Shown here: positions 1-9,330 of the stretch, one piece after another
Layout: each line of letters opens with the position of its first letter
How positions within the stretch are numbered: the stretch's first letter is position 1
Translations under genes and position numbers: made by a program
Notes under the pieces: generated by a model
Told to the model about the DNA's origin: nothing
What the model saw: only the letters and a program-made list of their open reading frames with translations
Database searches by the model: none
Assembly: GCF_001611795.1 (NCBI RefSeq)
Contig: NZ_CP015098.1
Span: 4,960,001 to 5,024,000, forward strand
Direction: 5' to 3'
From: Streptomyces qaidamensis
GTDB lineage: Bacteria; Actinomycetota; Actinomycetes; Streptomycetales; Streptomycetaceae
DNA length: 64,000 bases

Positions 1-1
1 C

Positions 2-955
2 GGCAGCCGTCCGGAGCTCCTGGATGTCGTACGCCGCGCCTATCTGGCCCACGACGCCGGCGAGAGCTCCAACCCGCACAGCTCGTTCCTCCGGTTCCCG
101 CACCAGCCCCGCTCCCGCATCATCTCCCTGCCGGCCTACCTCGGTGGTGAGTTCGACGTGGCGGGCAACAAGTGGATCGCGAGCTTCCCCGACAACACCC
201 AGCACGGGATCCCCCGCGCCTCGGCCACTTTGATCCTCAACGACTGTGTCACCGGCTACCCGTTCGCGTGCATGGAGTCGTCGGTCATCTCCGCCACCCG
301 CACCGCGGCCTCCGCGGTGCTCGGCGCCGAGGTCCTGCTCGGTGAGCGGCGCGCACGCCGGGTCGGCATCGTCGGCACCGGTCTGATCGCCCAGCATGTC
401 TGGAAGTTCCTGCGTGATCTCGACTGGGAGATCGGCGCGTTCCGGCTCTTCGACCTCAACCGGGACGCCGCCGAGCGCTACGGCGTGGTCCTCAAGGAGG
501 ACTCCGCGGCCGAGGTGGAGATCGCCGAGTGCGTCGAGGACGCGTTCGCCGACTGCGACCTCGTCGTGCTCACCACCGTGGCCGGTGAGCCGCACCTGCA
601 CGACCCGGAGCTCCTGGCACACGGGCAGGTGGTGCTCCACCTGTCCCTGCGCGACCTTTCCCCCGAGGTCGTCCTGGCCGCCCAGAACTTCACCGACGAC
701 GTGGACCACGCGGTGCGCGAGCGCACGTCGCTGCACCTGACCGAGCAGGTCACCGGCGACCGGGACTTCATCGACGGCACCATCGGCGACCTCCTCGCCG
801 GGCGCCGCACCCGTGAGCCCGGACGTCCCGCGATCTTCGCGCCGTTCGGCCTCGGCGTGCTGGACCTGGCCGTCGGCAAGTGGGTGCACGACCGGCTCGT
901 CGAGGCGGGCAAGGGCCATCGGGCGAGCGACTTCTTCACCGGCGTGGAGGTCTGA
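2..955 (+). CDS. SbnB-like N-(2-amino-2-carboxyethyl)-L-glutamate dehydrogenase (5' partial)
   Basis: Ornithine-cyclodeaminase/mu-crystallin family protein of the SbnB type. In staphyloferrin B biosynthesis SbnB oxidatively splits the adduct made by SbnA, releasing L-2,3-diaminopropionate (Dap), 2-oxoglutarate and NADH. The reading frame is open from base 2, so the N-terminus and any upstream sbnA lie outside the window. Visible family features are a substrate-lobe segment around GNKWIASFPDN and a Rossmann motif GIVGTGLIAQHV near 370-405. It is followed after 2 nt by the MbtH gene, so it is probably cotranscribed with the NRPS. The role as Dap supplier is inferred from the SbnB-type sequence and the NRPS context; another amino-acid dehydrogenase of the family is possible. 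Confidence 0.82.
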   Translation, partial: GSRPELLDVVRRAYLAHDAGESSNPHSSFLRFPHQPRSRIISLPAYLGGEFDVAGNKWIASFPDNTQHGIPRASATLILNDCVTGYPFACMESSVISATRTAASAVLGAEVLLGERRARRVGIVGTGLIAQHVWKFLRDLDWEIGAFRLFDLNRDAAERYGVVLKEDSAAEVEIAECVEDAFADCDLVVLTTVAGEPHLHDPELLAHGQVVLHLSLRDLSPEVVLAAQNFTDDVDHAVRERTSLHLTEQVTGDRDFIDGTIGDLLAGRRTREPGRPAIFAPFGLGVLDLAVGKWVHDRLVEAGKGHRASDFFTGVEV

Positions 956-957
956 TC

Positions 958-1179
958 ATGAGTGCGACGGAAGACCGCTACCTCGTCGTGGTCAACCACG
1001 AGGAGCAGTACTCCATCTGGTTCGCCGACCGTACGATCCCCGCGGGCTGGCGGCCGGTGGGCGAGGCGGGCACGAAGCAGGAGTGCCTCGCGCACATAGA
1101 GAGCGTGTGGACCGACCTGACGCCGCTCTCCGTCCGCAGGTCCCTGGCAGAGCCCGCGGCGAAGGCCGCTTCGCGATGA
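958..1179 (+). CDS. MbtH-family NRPS accessory protein
   Basis: A 73-residue MbtH-like protein. Such proteins bind adenylation domains and are often required for their solubility and activity. It shows the family pattern NHEEQYSIW followed by PAGWRPVGEAG, then ECLAHIESVWTDLTPLS. ATG 958 was chosen because homologues begin a few residues before the conserved core; the longer upstream reading is a shadow of the SbnB gene. Its stop overlaps the start of the thioesterase gene (ATGA). The obvious client is the NRPS encoded at 1976. Confidence 0.92.
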   Translation: MSATEDRYLVVVNHEEQYSIWFADRTIPAGWRPVGEAGTKQECLAHIESVWTDLTPLSVRRSLAEPAAKAASR

Positions 1180-1961
1180 GCGCGGCCACCTCCTCCGCAT
1201 CGGGCCGGGCCGAGCGGCTGTGGCTGCGCGGCCTGGACAGCCGGCGGCAGACCGCCCGCCACCGACTGTTCGTCTTCCCGCACGCCGGTGCCGGCGCATC
1301 CTCGTACCAGCTGGCCGAGCACTTCCCGGACAGCATCGAGGTCTGCCCGGTACAGCTGCCGGGGCGGGAGAACCGCTTCGCCGAGCCGCCCCTGCTGTCC
1401 GTGGAAGCCGTCGTGGACGAGCTGGCGCCGCTGGTGGCCGCACGCTCGGAGCTGCCTTTCGGCTTCTTCGGGCACAGCATGGGTGCGCTGCTCGCCTTTG
1501 CTCTGGCCCATCGCCTCCGGGACATGGGCGCACCGCTGCCCACCCGGCTGTTCCTGTCCGCCCTGCGCGCCCCTCAGCTGCCGGACCGGGAGCCGCTGCA
1601 CCACCTGTCGGACGCCGATCTCCTGACCCGTCTGGCCCGTTCGGAGTTCGCGGGCCTCGACCCCGAACTCCAGGAACTGCTGCTGCCGACGGTGCGGGCG
1701 GACCTCACCGTGTGCGAGACGTACGAGCACTGCCACCCATCGCCGTTGCCCTGCCCGTTCACCGTGTTCGGCGGCGACCGGGACGACTCGGTCCGCGAGC
1801 CGGAACTGGCCGCCTGGCGCGCCCACACCTCCGCCGCGTTCGAGCTGCGGATGTTCCCGGGAGATCACCTCTACGTACGCGACACAGAGCAGCAGCTCGC
1901 CGAATCGATAGCGCGCACCCTTCCAGTCCGGGGTCGAGAAACCTCCCCCGTCCGGGGTTGA
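1176..1961 (+). CDS. type II thioesterase
   Basis: A 261-residue alpha/beta-hydrolase of the external (type II) thioesterase family, which removes wrong or stalled acyl groups from carrier proteins. Visible motifs are FPHAGAGASSY near the N-terminus (oxyanion region), the nucleophile elbow GHSMG (Ser about residue 100) and a C-terminal GDHLYV with the catalytic His at about 229. ATG 1176 overlaps the mbtH stop, implying translational coupling. The NRPS has no integrated thioesterase, so this protein could edit, or less usually release, the product. Confidence 0.9.
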   Translation: MSAATSSASGRAERLWLRGLDSRRQTARHRLFVFPHAGAGASSYQLAEHFPDSIEVCPVQLPGRENRFAEPPLLSVEAVVDELAPLVAARSELPFGFFGHSMGALLAFALAHRLRDMGAPLPTRLFLSALRAPQLPDREPLHHLSDADLLTRLARSEFAGLDPELQELLLPTVRADLTVCETYEHCHPSPLPCPFTVFGGDRDDSVREPELAAWRAHTSAAFELRMFPGDHLYVRDTEQQLAESIARTLPVRGRETSPVRG

Positions 1962-1975
1962 GAAAGGATCAGTTC

Positions 1976-4900
1976 ATGGCGCCGACCACTCTGGTCGCAC
2001 TGTGGGAGCAGCGGGTCGCGACGGCCGCCGGCTCCATCGCCGTCGTCGCGGGCGACGAACACGCCACCTACGCCGAAGTCGACCGGCGCGCCACGCTCGT
2101 GGCCGCGGAGCTGCGCTCGCGCGGCATCGGCCCGGAGTCGCTGGTCGGCGTCTGTCTCGGCCGGTCGGTCGACATGGTGGTGGCACTGCTCGGCGTCCTG
2201 AAGTCGGGTGCCGCCTATCTGCCGCTCGACCCCAGCTACCCCGCCGACCGCCTGCGGTACATGCGGACCGACTCCGGGTCGGAGCTCGTGCTGTGTGACG
2301 CCGAGCATCGTGCCCGGGCAGCCGACGCCGGTGAGTCCTTCGCGGCCGCGGACGTCCTGTTGGTCGAGGACATCACGGCGGCCGACGGCAGCCGCCTCCC
2401 GGCGGAGTTCACCGCGCGGGCCGGTGAGGCGGCCGGTCCGCGGAACCTGGCCTACGTCATCTACACCTCCGGATCGACCGGGCTGCCCAAGGGCGTAGGA
2501 ATCGATCACGCGGCGATCAGTTCGTTCCTGAAGAGCGTGGCGGAGCGCCCCGGTCTCTCCCGGGACGACCGCGTCCTCGCCCTCACCCCGCTCTCCTTCG
2601 ACATCTCCACACTCGAGCTCTTCCTCCCGCTGACCCTCGGCGCGACCGTCGTCATGGCGCCGCAGGCCGCCAACACCGACCCCGAACTGCTCGCCGCCAC
2701 CATCGAAGAAGCGGGAGTCACGGTCGTCCAGGCGACCCCCACGACCTGGCGCATGCTCGTGGCCTCCGGCTGGCGGGCCGGCCGGGGGAAGGTCCTGCTC
2801 TCCGGCGGCGAGCCGCTGGATCCCCAGCTGGCACGGGACCTGCTGGCCACCGGCGGCACGCTGTGGAACCTGTACGGGCCGACCGAGGCCACGGTGTGGG
2901 CCACGGCCGGCCGCATCGACACCGCGGGGGGACGGGTGACCGTCGGCGCCGCGCTGTCCAACACCCGCCTGCACGTGGTCGACGAGCACGGGAACGAGGT
3001 CGCTCCGGGCGTCAGCGGCGAGCTGTGGATCGGCGGCGAGGCGGTGGCCCGCGGCTATCTGAACCGCCCGGCGCTGACCGCCGAACGCTTCGTACCGGAC
3101 CCCTTCGGCGGTACGGGAGAGCGTCTGTACCGCACCGGTGACCTCGCCCGCTGGGCCTCCGACGGAAGCCTGGAGGTCCTCGGCAGGAACGACCACCAGG
3201 TGAAGGTGCGCGGCTACCGCATCGAACTCGGGGAGATCGAGGCGAGCGTCCGCCGCCATCCACACGTCGCGGACGCGGTGGTCGTCGTCGACCACCAAGC
3301 AACCGGCGGAGCCCAGTTGGTGACCCATCTGGTCCCTGCCCACAGCGCACCCCGGGACCTGCCGGTCCGACTGCGGGACCATCTCGCCGAAACGCTCCCC
3401 GCCTACATGGTCCCGCAGGGGTACTCGGTGCTCGATGTCCTGCCTCGCACGCCCGCGGGCAAGGCCGACCGCAACGCTCTCAGCGGCGCTCCCTACGAGC
3501 GGATCCGAGAGGCGCGGCCCACGGCCGACGAGGCTGTGCCGGGCCCGGAGACCGAGACCGTCTGCCGGATCTGGAGCGAGCTCCTCGGAGTGTCCGACGT
3601 CCGACCGCACGACGACTTCTTCGGCCTGGGCGGGCAGTCGCTCACCGCCGTTCGTGCGGTGGCCCGGCTGCGTGAGGCGCTCGGCGTACCGGTCGACGTA
3701 CAGGCGGTCTTCGCCCACCCGACCCCGGCGGGTCTGGCCGCGGCGCTCGGGACCCTCCCGGTAGAGCAGGAGGAGCCGATCCGTCCGGCGACCAGGGCGG
3801 AACTCTCCTTCGGCCAGGAGCGCATCTGGATCTTCGAGCAGCTCAACAGCGCCGTCCCCGCCTACCACCTGCCGCTCGTCCTGGCCTTCCCGGGCGGCCG
3901 TGCCGACGTGCCGGTGCTCGAAGACGCGTTGTCGGCCGTGGTGGCCCGACACGAGGTACTCCGTACCGCGCTGCCGGCCATCGACGGCCGGGTCCAGCCG
4001 GAGACGCGGGCCGCGACAGCGGTACCGGTCACCTGCTGGGAGACCTCGCAGGAGGAGCTGGACGAGCTGCTCACCGAGCGGATCCGCGTCCCCTTCGCCC
4101 TGGACGAGGCCCCGCTCCTGCGGGCGGACCTCCTGCGCATGCCGGAGCGCGATCTCCTGCTGCTCACCCTCCACCACATCGCCTCCGACGGCACGTCCCT
4201 CGACCTGGTGGTGCGCGAACTCGGCGACCTCTACGCCGAGCTGCGGGCGGGCGGCTCTCCCCGGCAGAGCTCTCTGCCCGTGCAGTACGCCGACTTCGCG
4301 CAGTGGCAACGGGAGCGGCTGGACGAGGCCGAGCTGGAGCGGCTGCTCGGCTACTGGCGACAGCGGCTCGACGGCGTTCCCGCTCTCGAACTGCCCACCG
4401 ACCGGCCCCGGCCGCCGATCGCCGGGCACCGCGGCAGCCGTGAACTGTTCCGCGTCCCGGCCCACTTGGCGGACCGGGTGCGTGAGCTGTGCCGTGCGCA
4501 GGGCGTCACCCTGTTCATGGGGCTGCTGGCACCTCTCCAGGTGCTGCTCGGCAGGTACGCGGACGAGAGCGACGTCGCCGTCGGCACGCTGGTCGGGGGC
4601 AGGCGCCGGCCGGAGGTCGAAGACCTCATCGGCTACTTCGTGAACACGGTGGTGCTGCGTACGGACCTCTCGGGTGACCCGTCGTGGCGGGAACTGCTCG
4701 GCAGGGTCCGCGAGGTCGCGCAGAGCGCCTACGCCCACCAGGAGCTGCCGTTCGAGAAGCTCGTCGAGCAGCTCTGTCCGACGCGGGACCTCAGCCGCAA
4801 CCCCCTCTTCCAGGTGCTGTTCGCCCTCGACGAGGAGGCTCCGGCCGGCGTTCTCACCGAGGTCTACGACCGCAAGGAGCTCGAAGGACGACTCGGTTCG

Positions 4901-6952
4901 GCCCGCTTCGACCTCGCCTTCGACGTGACCGACCACGCCGTGGGCCGTGGTGATCTGTCCGTCTCGATCGAGTACGCCACCGATCTGTTCGACCGTGCCT
5001 TCGTCCAGCGCCTCGGAGCCCACTTCGTACGGGTCCTGGAGCAGATGGTGGGCGACTGCACGGCCCGGCTGTCCGAGCTGGAGATCCTGTCCGGGCAGGA
5101 GCTGCGTGCCCTGGCCCGAGGCGACCTCGCCGAACCCCTGCCCGAGCCGAGCACCCTGGTGCGGATGTGGGACGCGCAGGTGCGCAGGACTCCCGACGGC
5201 GTGTGCCTCGTGGGCGATGCCGAGTCGCTGGCCTTCGCGGAGGTCGACCGCCGTGCCGAGGTGCTGGCCGGGGCGCTGCGCGCCAGGGGCGTGGGTCCGG
5301 AGTGCCTGGTGGGCGTCTGCCTGGAGCGCTCGGTGGAGATGGTCGTGGCGCTCCTCGGGGTGCTGAAGGCCGGCGGCGCCTACGTGCCGCTCGACCCCGG
5401 CTACCCGGCCGACCGGATCCAGCATCTGCTCGACGACTCCGGTGTGCGTCTCGTGGTGGGTGACCCCGGTCAGGCGTCGTCGGCGCTGCTGCCCGAGTCC
5501 GTGACGCTCGTACCCGTCACCGCGAAGGCGGAGGCGGGGGCGCCGGCCGAGCCGCTCGCGGCCGGGGGCGCTCAGCCCGAGCCGCACCATCTCGCGTACG
5601 TGATCTACACGTCCGGGTCGACGGGCAAGCCGAAGGGCGTGGCGATCACCCATGCCAACATCACGGCGTTCCTTGAGTGGAACCAGCGGCTGTGCCGCCT
5701 CACCGAGCGGGACAGCGCACTGCTGAACCACTCGGTGGCCTTCGACAACTCGGTGTGGGAGATCTTCCAGTGCCTGGTCTCCGGAGCCCGGCTGCACCTC
5801 GCGAGCTCCACCGCGGCGTACGACCCGGAGGCCTTCCTGAAAGAGGTGAGCGAACGGAGGATCTCCACCCTCAACGCCACGCCGTCGCAGATGCGGATCC
5901 TGCTGGACGCGACCGACGACCCCGCGGGCGGACTCGCCTCCGTACGCCTGGTCTTCACCGGGGCGGAGGCGGTGCCGCACGACGTCGCGCGCCGCATCCT
6001 GGAGGTCACCGCGGACGGCTGCCAGGTCTTCAACGAGTACGGGCCGACCGAGGCGACCGTCACGTCCGCGTACTGCCCGATCACCACCGAACTGATCGAC
6101 CGGCACGCACACCGCCCGAGCGTTCCGTTCGGCCAGGCCACCGACAACGCCCGCCTGTACGTCCTCGATCCGCAGCTGAGGCCCGTCGTGCCCGGGTGCC
6201 GGGGACAGCTGTACGTCGGCGGGATCGCCGTGGGCCGCGGCTACTTGGGGCAGCCGGCCAGGACCGCTCAGGCCTATCTGCCCGATCCGTTCGCGGAGGA
6301 GCCCGGCGCACGCATGTACGCCACGGGTGACGTCGTGCAGCTGCTCCCCGACGGGAACCTGGTCTTCCTCGGCCGCAACGACCACCAGGTCAAGGTGCGC
6401 GGATTCCGCATCGAACTCGGGGAGATCGAGTCCGTGCTGCGCACGCACCCGGCGGTCTCGGACTGCGTGGTGGCCGTGCACCGTACGGCCACGGGTGTCG
6501 AGCAGCTGGCGGCGTACGTCATCCCGGAAGCCGCGGCGGACCCGGCGGCGCCGTTCACTTGGGCGCACCTGCGGGAGCACCTCGCCGAGCAGCTGCCGTC
6601 GTACATGGTGCCGCAGTCCTGCACCGTCATCGACGAGATCCCGCTGACCCCGAACGGCAAGGTCAGCCGGGACGCCCTGCCCGCACCGCAGGCCATGGCC
6701 GCCGAGCCGGCGACCGACCGGGAGATCACCAAGGAGCAGCTGCTCGTGGTCGAGGTGTGGCAGGAGGTCCTCGGCATCGACGACCCCATCGGCGCCGACG
6801 CCGACTTCTTCGAGACCGGGGGCAACTCGCTGGCCGTCACCGCGGTCGCGGTGCGGCTGAGCACTCGGCTCGGACGCCGTGTCTCACCGGTCCTGGTCTT
6901 CCGCCACCCCACGGTCGCGGGCCTCGCCGAAGCCCTGGAAGAGGAGTCGTGA
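1976..6952 (+). CDS. dimodular non-ribosomal peptide synthetase (A-PCP-C-A-PCP)
   Basis: A 1658-residue NRPS. Domain order is A1 (about 1-500; A3 motif YTSGSTG near 163), PCP1 (LGGQS near 552), an LCL-like C domain (HHIASDG near 733), A2 (YTSGSTG near 1210) and PCP2 (TGGNS near 1614). There is no upstream C domain, so A1 looks like a loading module, and there is no thioesterase or reductase domain. Reading specificity positions by eye gives D-I-L-Q-L-G-L-V-W for A1, essentially the glycine code. A2 gives D-N-W-N-F-G-E-V-T, which I do not recognise; its Glu could contact a second amine such as that of Dap. ATG 1976 follows the purine-rich stretch GAGAAAGGA. The MbtH, thioesterase and ATP-grasp neighbours belong to the same operon. 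Confidence 0.95.
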   Translation: MAPTTLVALWEQRVATAAGSIAVVAGDEHATYAEVDRRATLVAAELRSRGIGPESLVGVCLGRSVDMVVALLGVLKSGAAYLPLDPSYPADRLRYMRTDSGSELVLCDAEHRARAADAGESFAAADVLLVEDITAADGSRLPAEFTARAGEAAGPRNLAYVIYTSGSTGLPKGVGIDHAAISSFLKSVAERPGLSRDDRVLALTPLSFDISTLELFLPLTLGATVVMAPQAANTDPELLAATIEEAGVTVVQATPTTWRMLVASGWRAGRGKVLLSGGEPLDPQLARDLLATGGTLWNLYGPTEATVWATAGRIDTAGGRVTVGAALSNTRLHVVDEHGNEVAPGVSGELWIGGEAVARGYLNRPALTAERFVPDPFGGTGERLYRTGDLARWASDGSLEVLGRNDHQVKVRGYRIELGEIEASVRRHPHVADAVVVVDHQATGGAQLVTHLVPAHSAPRDLPVRLRDHLAETLPAYMVPQGYSVLDVLPRTPAGKADRNALSGAPYERIREARPTADEAVPGPETETVCRIWSELLGVSDVRPHDDFFGLGGQSLTAVRAVARLREALGVPVDVQAVFAHPTPAGLAAALGTLPVEQEEPIRPATRAELSFGQERIWIFEQLNSAVPAYHLPLVLAFPGGRADVPVLEDALSAVVARHEVLRTALPAIDGRVQPETRAATAVPVTCWETSQEELDELLTERIRVPFALDEAPLLRADLLRMPERDLLLLTLHHIASDGTSLDLVVRELGDLYAELRAGGSPRQSSLPVQYADFAQWQRERLDEAELERLLGYWRQRLDGVPALELPTDRPRPPIAGHRGSRELFRVPAHLADRVRELCRAQGVTLFMGLLAPLQVLLGRYADESDVAVGTLVGGRRRPEVEDLIGYFVNTVVLRTDLSGDPSWRELLGRVREVAQSAYAHQELPFEKLVEQLCPTRDLSRNPLFQVLFALDEEAPAGVLTEVYDRKELEGRLGSARFDLAFDVTDHAVGRGDLSVSIEYATDLFDRAFVQRLGAHFVRVLEQMVGDCTARLSELEILSGQELRALARGDLAEPLPEPSTLVRMWDAQVRRTPDGVCLVGDAESLAFAEVDRRAEVLAGALRARGVGPECLVGVCLERSVEMVVALLGVLKAGGAYVPLDPGYPADRIQHLLDDSGVRLVVGDPGQASSALLPESVTLVPVTAKAEAGAPAEPLAAGGAQPEPHHLAYVIYTSGSTGKPKGVAITHANITAFLEWNQRLCRLTERDSALLNHSVAFDNSVWEIFQCLVSGARLHLASSTAAYDPEAFLKEVSERRISTLNATPSQMRILLDATDDPAGGLASVRLVFTGAEAVPHDVARRILEVTADGCQVFNEYGPTEATVTSAYCPITTELIDRHAHRPSVPFGQATDNARLYVLDPQLRPVVPGCRGQLYVGGIAVGRGYLGQPARTAQAYLPDPFAEEPGARMYATGDVVQLLPDGNLVFLGRNDHQVKVRGFRIELGEIESVLRTHPAVSDCVVAVHRTATGVEQLAAYVIPEAAADPAAPFTWAHLREHLAEQLPSYMVPQSCTVIDEIPLTPNGKVSRDALPAPQAMAAEPATDREITKEQLLVVEVWQEVLGIDDPIGADADFFETGGNSLAVTAVAVRLSTRLGRRVSPVLVFRHPTVAGLAEALEEES

Positions 6953-7005
6953 CCGTCGACTACCCCGCAGACCCTCCGGGCGGACCGATGCAGAGAAAGG
7001 CAAGC

Positions 7006-8265
7006 ATGAGCAACACCGACAGCAGTGTCGTCCTCGTCGACGCGTACCCCTCCAGCTACGCGCTGGCCGAGGCGTTCATGGAGCAGGGCTGTGCCGTCGT
7101 CCGCGTGCAGAGCACCCAGGACGTACCCAGGTGCTACCAGGGCGACTTCGACACCCGGGCCTTCAGCGACAACATCATCCATCGGGGCGTGCTGAGCGAG
7201 ACCGTCGCGGCGGTGGCCGCACACCGGCCCGTCGCGGTCATCGCCGCGGGCGAGTACGGGGTGGAGCTGGCGGACGCACTCAGCGAGGAACTCGCCGTGC
7301 CCACCAACGGCCGCCGGCTCTCCCCGGCCCGGCGGAACAAGTTCGTGATGACCGAGACGGTCCGGGCGGCGGGACTGCGCGCGGCCCGGCAGAAGCTGGT
7401 CGAGGAGGAGCAGACCCTCGTCGACTGGCACCGCGAGGTCGGCGGCCGGGTCGTGGTGAAGCCACTGCGCAGCGCCGCCAACGACGGCGTGACCGTCTGC
7501 GACACCCCCGAGGAGTCGGCCGCCGCGCTGCGCGGCATCCTGACCGCCACGACGGTGTTCTCGGAGACCAACACCGCGGCCGTCGTCCAGGAGTACCTGG
7601 TGGGTGGCGAGTACGTCGTGGACACGGTCAGCCGCGACGGCCGGCACCGGGCCACGGACGTCTGGAAGTACAGCAAGATGACCGTCCCCGGCGTACGGGA
7701 CCGGATCACCGGCGGTCATCTGATCCCCGAGGACGCGCCGGTCCGCCGGGCCGTCGTCGACTACGCCCACGACGTGCTCGACGCGCTCGGCATCCGGCAC
7801 GGACCGGCGCACCTGGAGATCATCGTGACCGACGAAGGGCCCTGCCTGGTCGAGGTGGGCGCCCGGATCGCCGGGGCGAACACCCCGTACTACGCCGAGT
7901 TGGGAGCGGGGGAGTCGCAGATCGGGTGGACCGTGCAGGCCTATCTCGACCCGGAGCGGTTCCTCGCCGAACACCGGCGCCCCTACCGCCTGCGGCAGCA
8001 CGTATCGGTGTCCTGGCCGACGGCACCGCAGCCGGGAAAGCTCGTCTCCTACCCCCTGCTCGACGTCGTCCGGGAGATGGAGAGCTTCAACAACACGGAG
8101 ATCTTCGTGCAGCCGGGCGATTCCATCGTGCGGACCGTCGACGACTCCACCAAGACCATGGCCGTCGGCTTCGCGCACCCGTCGGCGGAAGTCGTCGAAC
8201 GCGACTTCAACGCGCTCTGCTACCTGGACGGCCCCGGCTTCTACGACGTGGCACAGCCCGCGTGA
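7006..8265 (+). CDS. ATP-grasp amino acid/peptide ligase (copy 1)
   Basis: A 419-residue ATP-grasp protein of the dipeptide-ligase-like group. Such enzymes activate a carboxylate as an acyl phosphate and join it to an amine. Visible features are an N-terminal beta-alpha segment (VVLVDAYPSSYALA), the ATP-binding strand GRVVVKPLRSAANDGV, and the metal/ATP segment CLVEVGARIAGAN. ATG 7006 was chosen because GAAAGG lies at ideal spacing. A GTG at 6949 overlapping the NRPS stop is in frame and would add 19 residues. It is a clear paralogue of the gene at 10545. It probably adds an amino acid to, or forms an amide in, the peptide made by the NRPS, as DdaF does in dapdiamide biosynthesis; the substrate is unknown. 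Confidence 0.85.
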   Translation: MSNTDSSVVLVDAYPSSYALAEAFMEQGCAVVRVQSTQDVPRCYQGDFDTRAFSDNIIHRGVLSETVAAVAAHRPVAVIAAGEYGVELADALSEELAVPTNGRRLSPARRNKFVMTETVRAAGLRAARQKLVEEEQTLVDWHREVGGRVVVKPLRSAANDGVTVCDTPEESAAALRGILTATTVFSETNTAAVVQEYLVGGEYVVDTVSRDGRHRATDVWKYSKMTVPGVRDRITGGHLIPEDAPVRRAVVDYAHDVLDALGIRHGPAHLEIIVTDEGPCLVEVGARIAGANTPYYAELGAGESQIGWTVQAYLDPERFLAEHRRPYRLRQHVSVSWPTAPQPGKLVSYPLLDVVREMESFNNTEIFVQPGDSIVRTVDDSTKTMAVGFAHPSAEVVERDFNALCYLDGPGFYDVAQPA

Positions 8266-8308
8266 AGCGGCTCCGACCGATCAGCACCCGCACACGACAG
8301 AGGCCCGA

Positions 8309-9289
8309 ATGAACAGCACCTGTGAATTGATCGAAATACCCGGCTTCCCGCCGTTCGACCCGACGCATCCGGTGGAGAACGCGGTCATCACGCGCCTCGC
8401 CGGCAACTGGCACCGGCGCGCGACGGTGAAGCGCAAGGAACCCGAACTGGAGGACCTGTTCGAGACCGGCCGGCCGGACTACCCGGAACGGCTCGTCCCG
8501 TTCGCCGGCCACCCCGTGTGGGAGGGCCTCGATCCCAAACTCCGAAGCCGGATGCTGAGCTGGGCCTGGCTGGCCTACAACAAGCACACCGTCCTCGCCG
8601 AGCAGCGCGTGGTGAATCCGGCCTTCGCCTACGTCATCGAGGGGGAGTTCCCGTCCCTGGGCGGCCCCGCGCTCGAACAGTCGCTCGCCCAGGCCATGGT
8701 GGACGAGCAGTACCACACGCTGATGCACCTCAACGCCAGCACCATCACCCGGCAGAAGCGGCTGATCGGGATCCCCGACACCGTGCTGCCCGCCCCGCAC
8801 ATCGTCCAGCGTCTCGCGGAACTCCGGGACGCATGCTCGGAGTCCTGGGAGCGCAAGCTCACCACTCTCGCGTTCGCAACGGTCTCCGAGACGTCGATCA
8901 GTGCCTATCTGCACCTGCTGTCGGACGACAAGGAAATCCAGGTCATCAACTCGACGACGGTACAGCTGCACAACCGTGACGAAATCTGCCATTCGTCCAT
9001 CACCGGTGAACTCGCCAAAACCGTCTACGCATTCCTCTCCAAGGACCAGAAGAGGTTCTTCGTCGAGACCATGATGACCGGACTGGAGGCGTTCGTCGCG
9101 AACGACTACGGGACGTGGCGGCAGATCCTGGCCCTGCATGACGTCTCCGGCGCCGAGAAGATGATCTCCGAGGTCCAGTACGATGCCGGCCGTAAGAATC
9201 TCGTGCGCGACTTCAGCGGCCTTCGCCGTCTCCTCGCCGATATGGATCTGCTCGGCCAAGTGGACTGGGACTGGGGCGACGTTCAGTAG
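8309..9289 (+). CDS. AurF-like diiron N-oxygenase
   Basis: A 326-residue protein of the AurF (p-aminobenzoate N-oxygenase) family. These diiron enzymes oxidise amines to hydroxylamine, nitroso or nitro groups. The full ligand set can be followed: Glu in AEQRVVNPAF, ExxH in DEQYHTLMH (near 131), Glu in ETSISAYL, and HxxxExxH in HNRDEICH (near 220). The length matches the family. ATG 8309 is preceded by AGAGG. It lies between an ATP-grasp ligase and the exporter, so its substrate is likely a free or carrier-bound amine of this pathway rather than an arylamine, since no aminobenzoate genes are visible. Family assignment is firm; the substrate is inference. Confidence 0.88.
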   Translation: MNSTCELIEIPGFPPFDPTHPVENAVITRLAGNWHRRATVKRKEPELEDLFETGRPDYPERLVPFAGHPVWEGLDPKLRSRMLSWAWLAYNKHTVLAEQRVVNPAFAYVIEGEFPSLGGPALEQSLAQAMVDEQYHTLMHLNASTITRQKRLIGIPDTVLPAPHIVQRLAELRDACSESWERKLTTLAFATVSETSISAYLHLLSDDKEIQVINSTTVQLHNRDEICHSSITGELAKTVYAFLSKDQKRFFVETMMTGLEAFVANDYGTWRQILALHDVSGAEKMISEVQYDAGRKNLVRDFSGLRRLLADMDLLGQVDWDWGDVQ

Positions 9290-9330
9290 TTCCTTACGCA
9301 TCTTCAATTCTTGACGCAAGAGGTGTACTC

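Noticed and set aside
1871..6580. 1569-codon open frame on the minus strand
   Set aside because: Antisense shadow of the NRPS gene caused by high third-position GC; no protein-like motifs, and the + strand frame has full NRPS domains.
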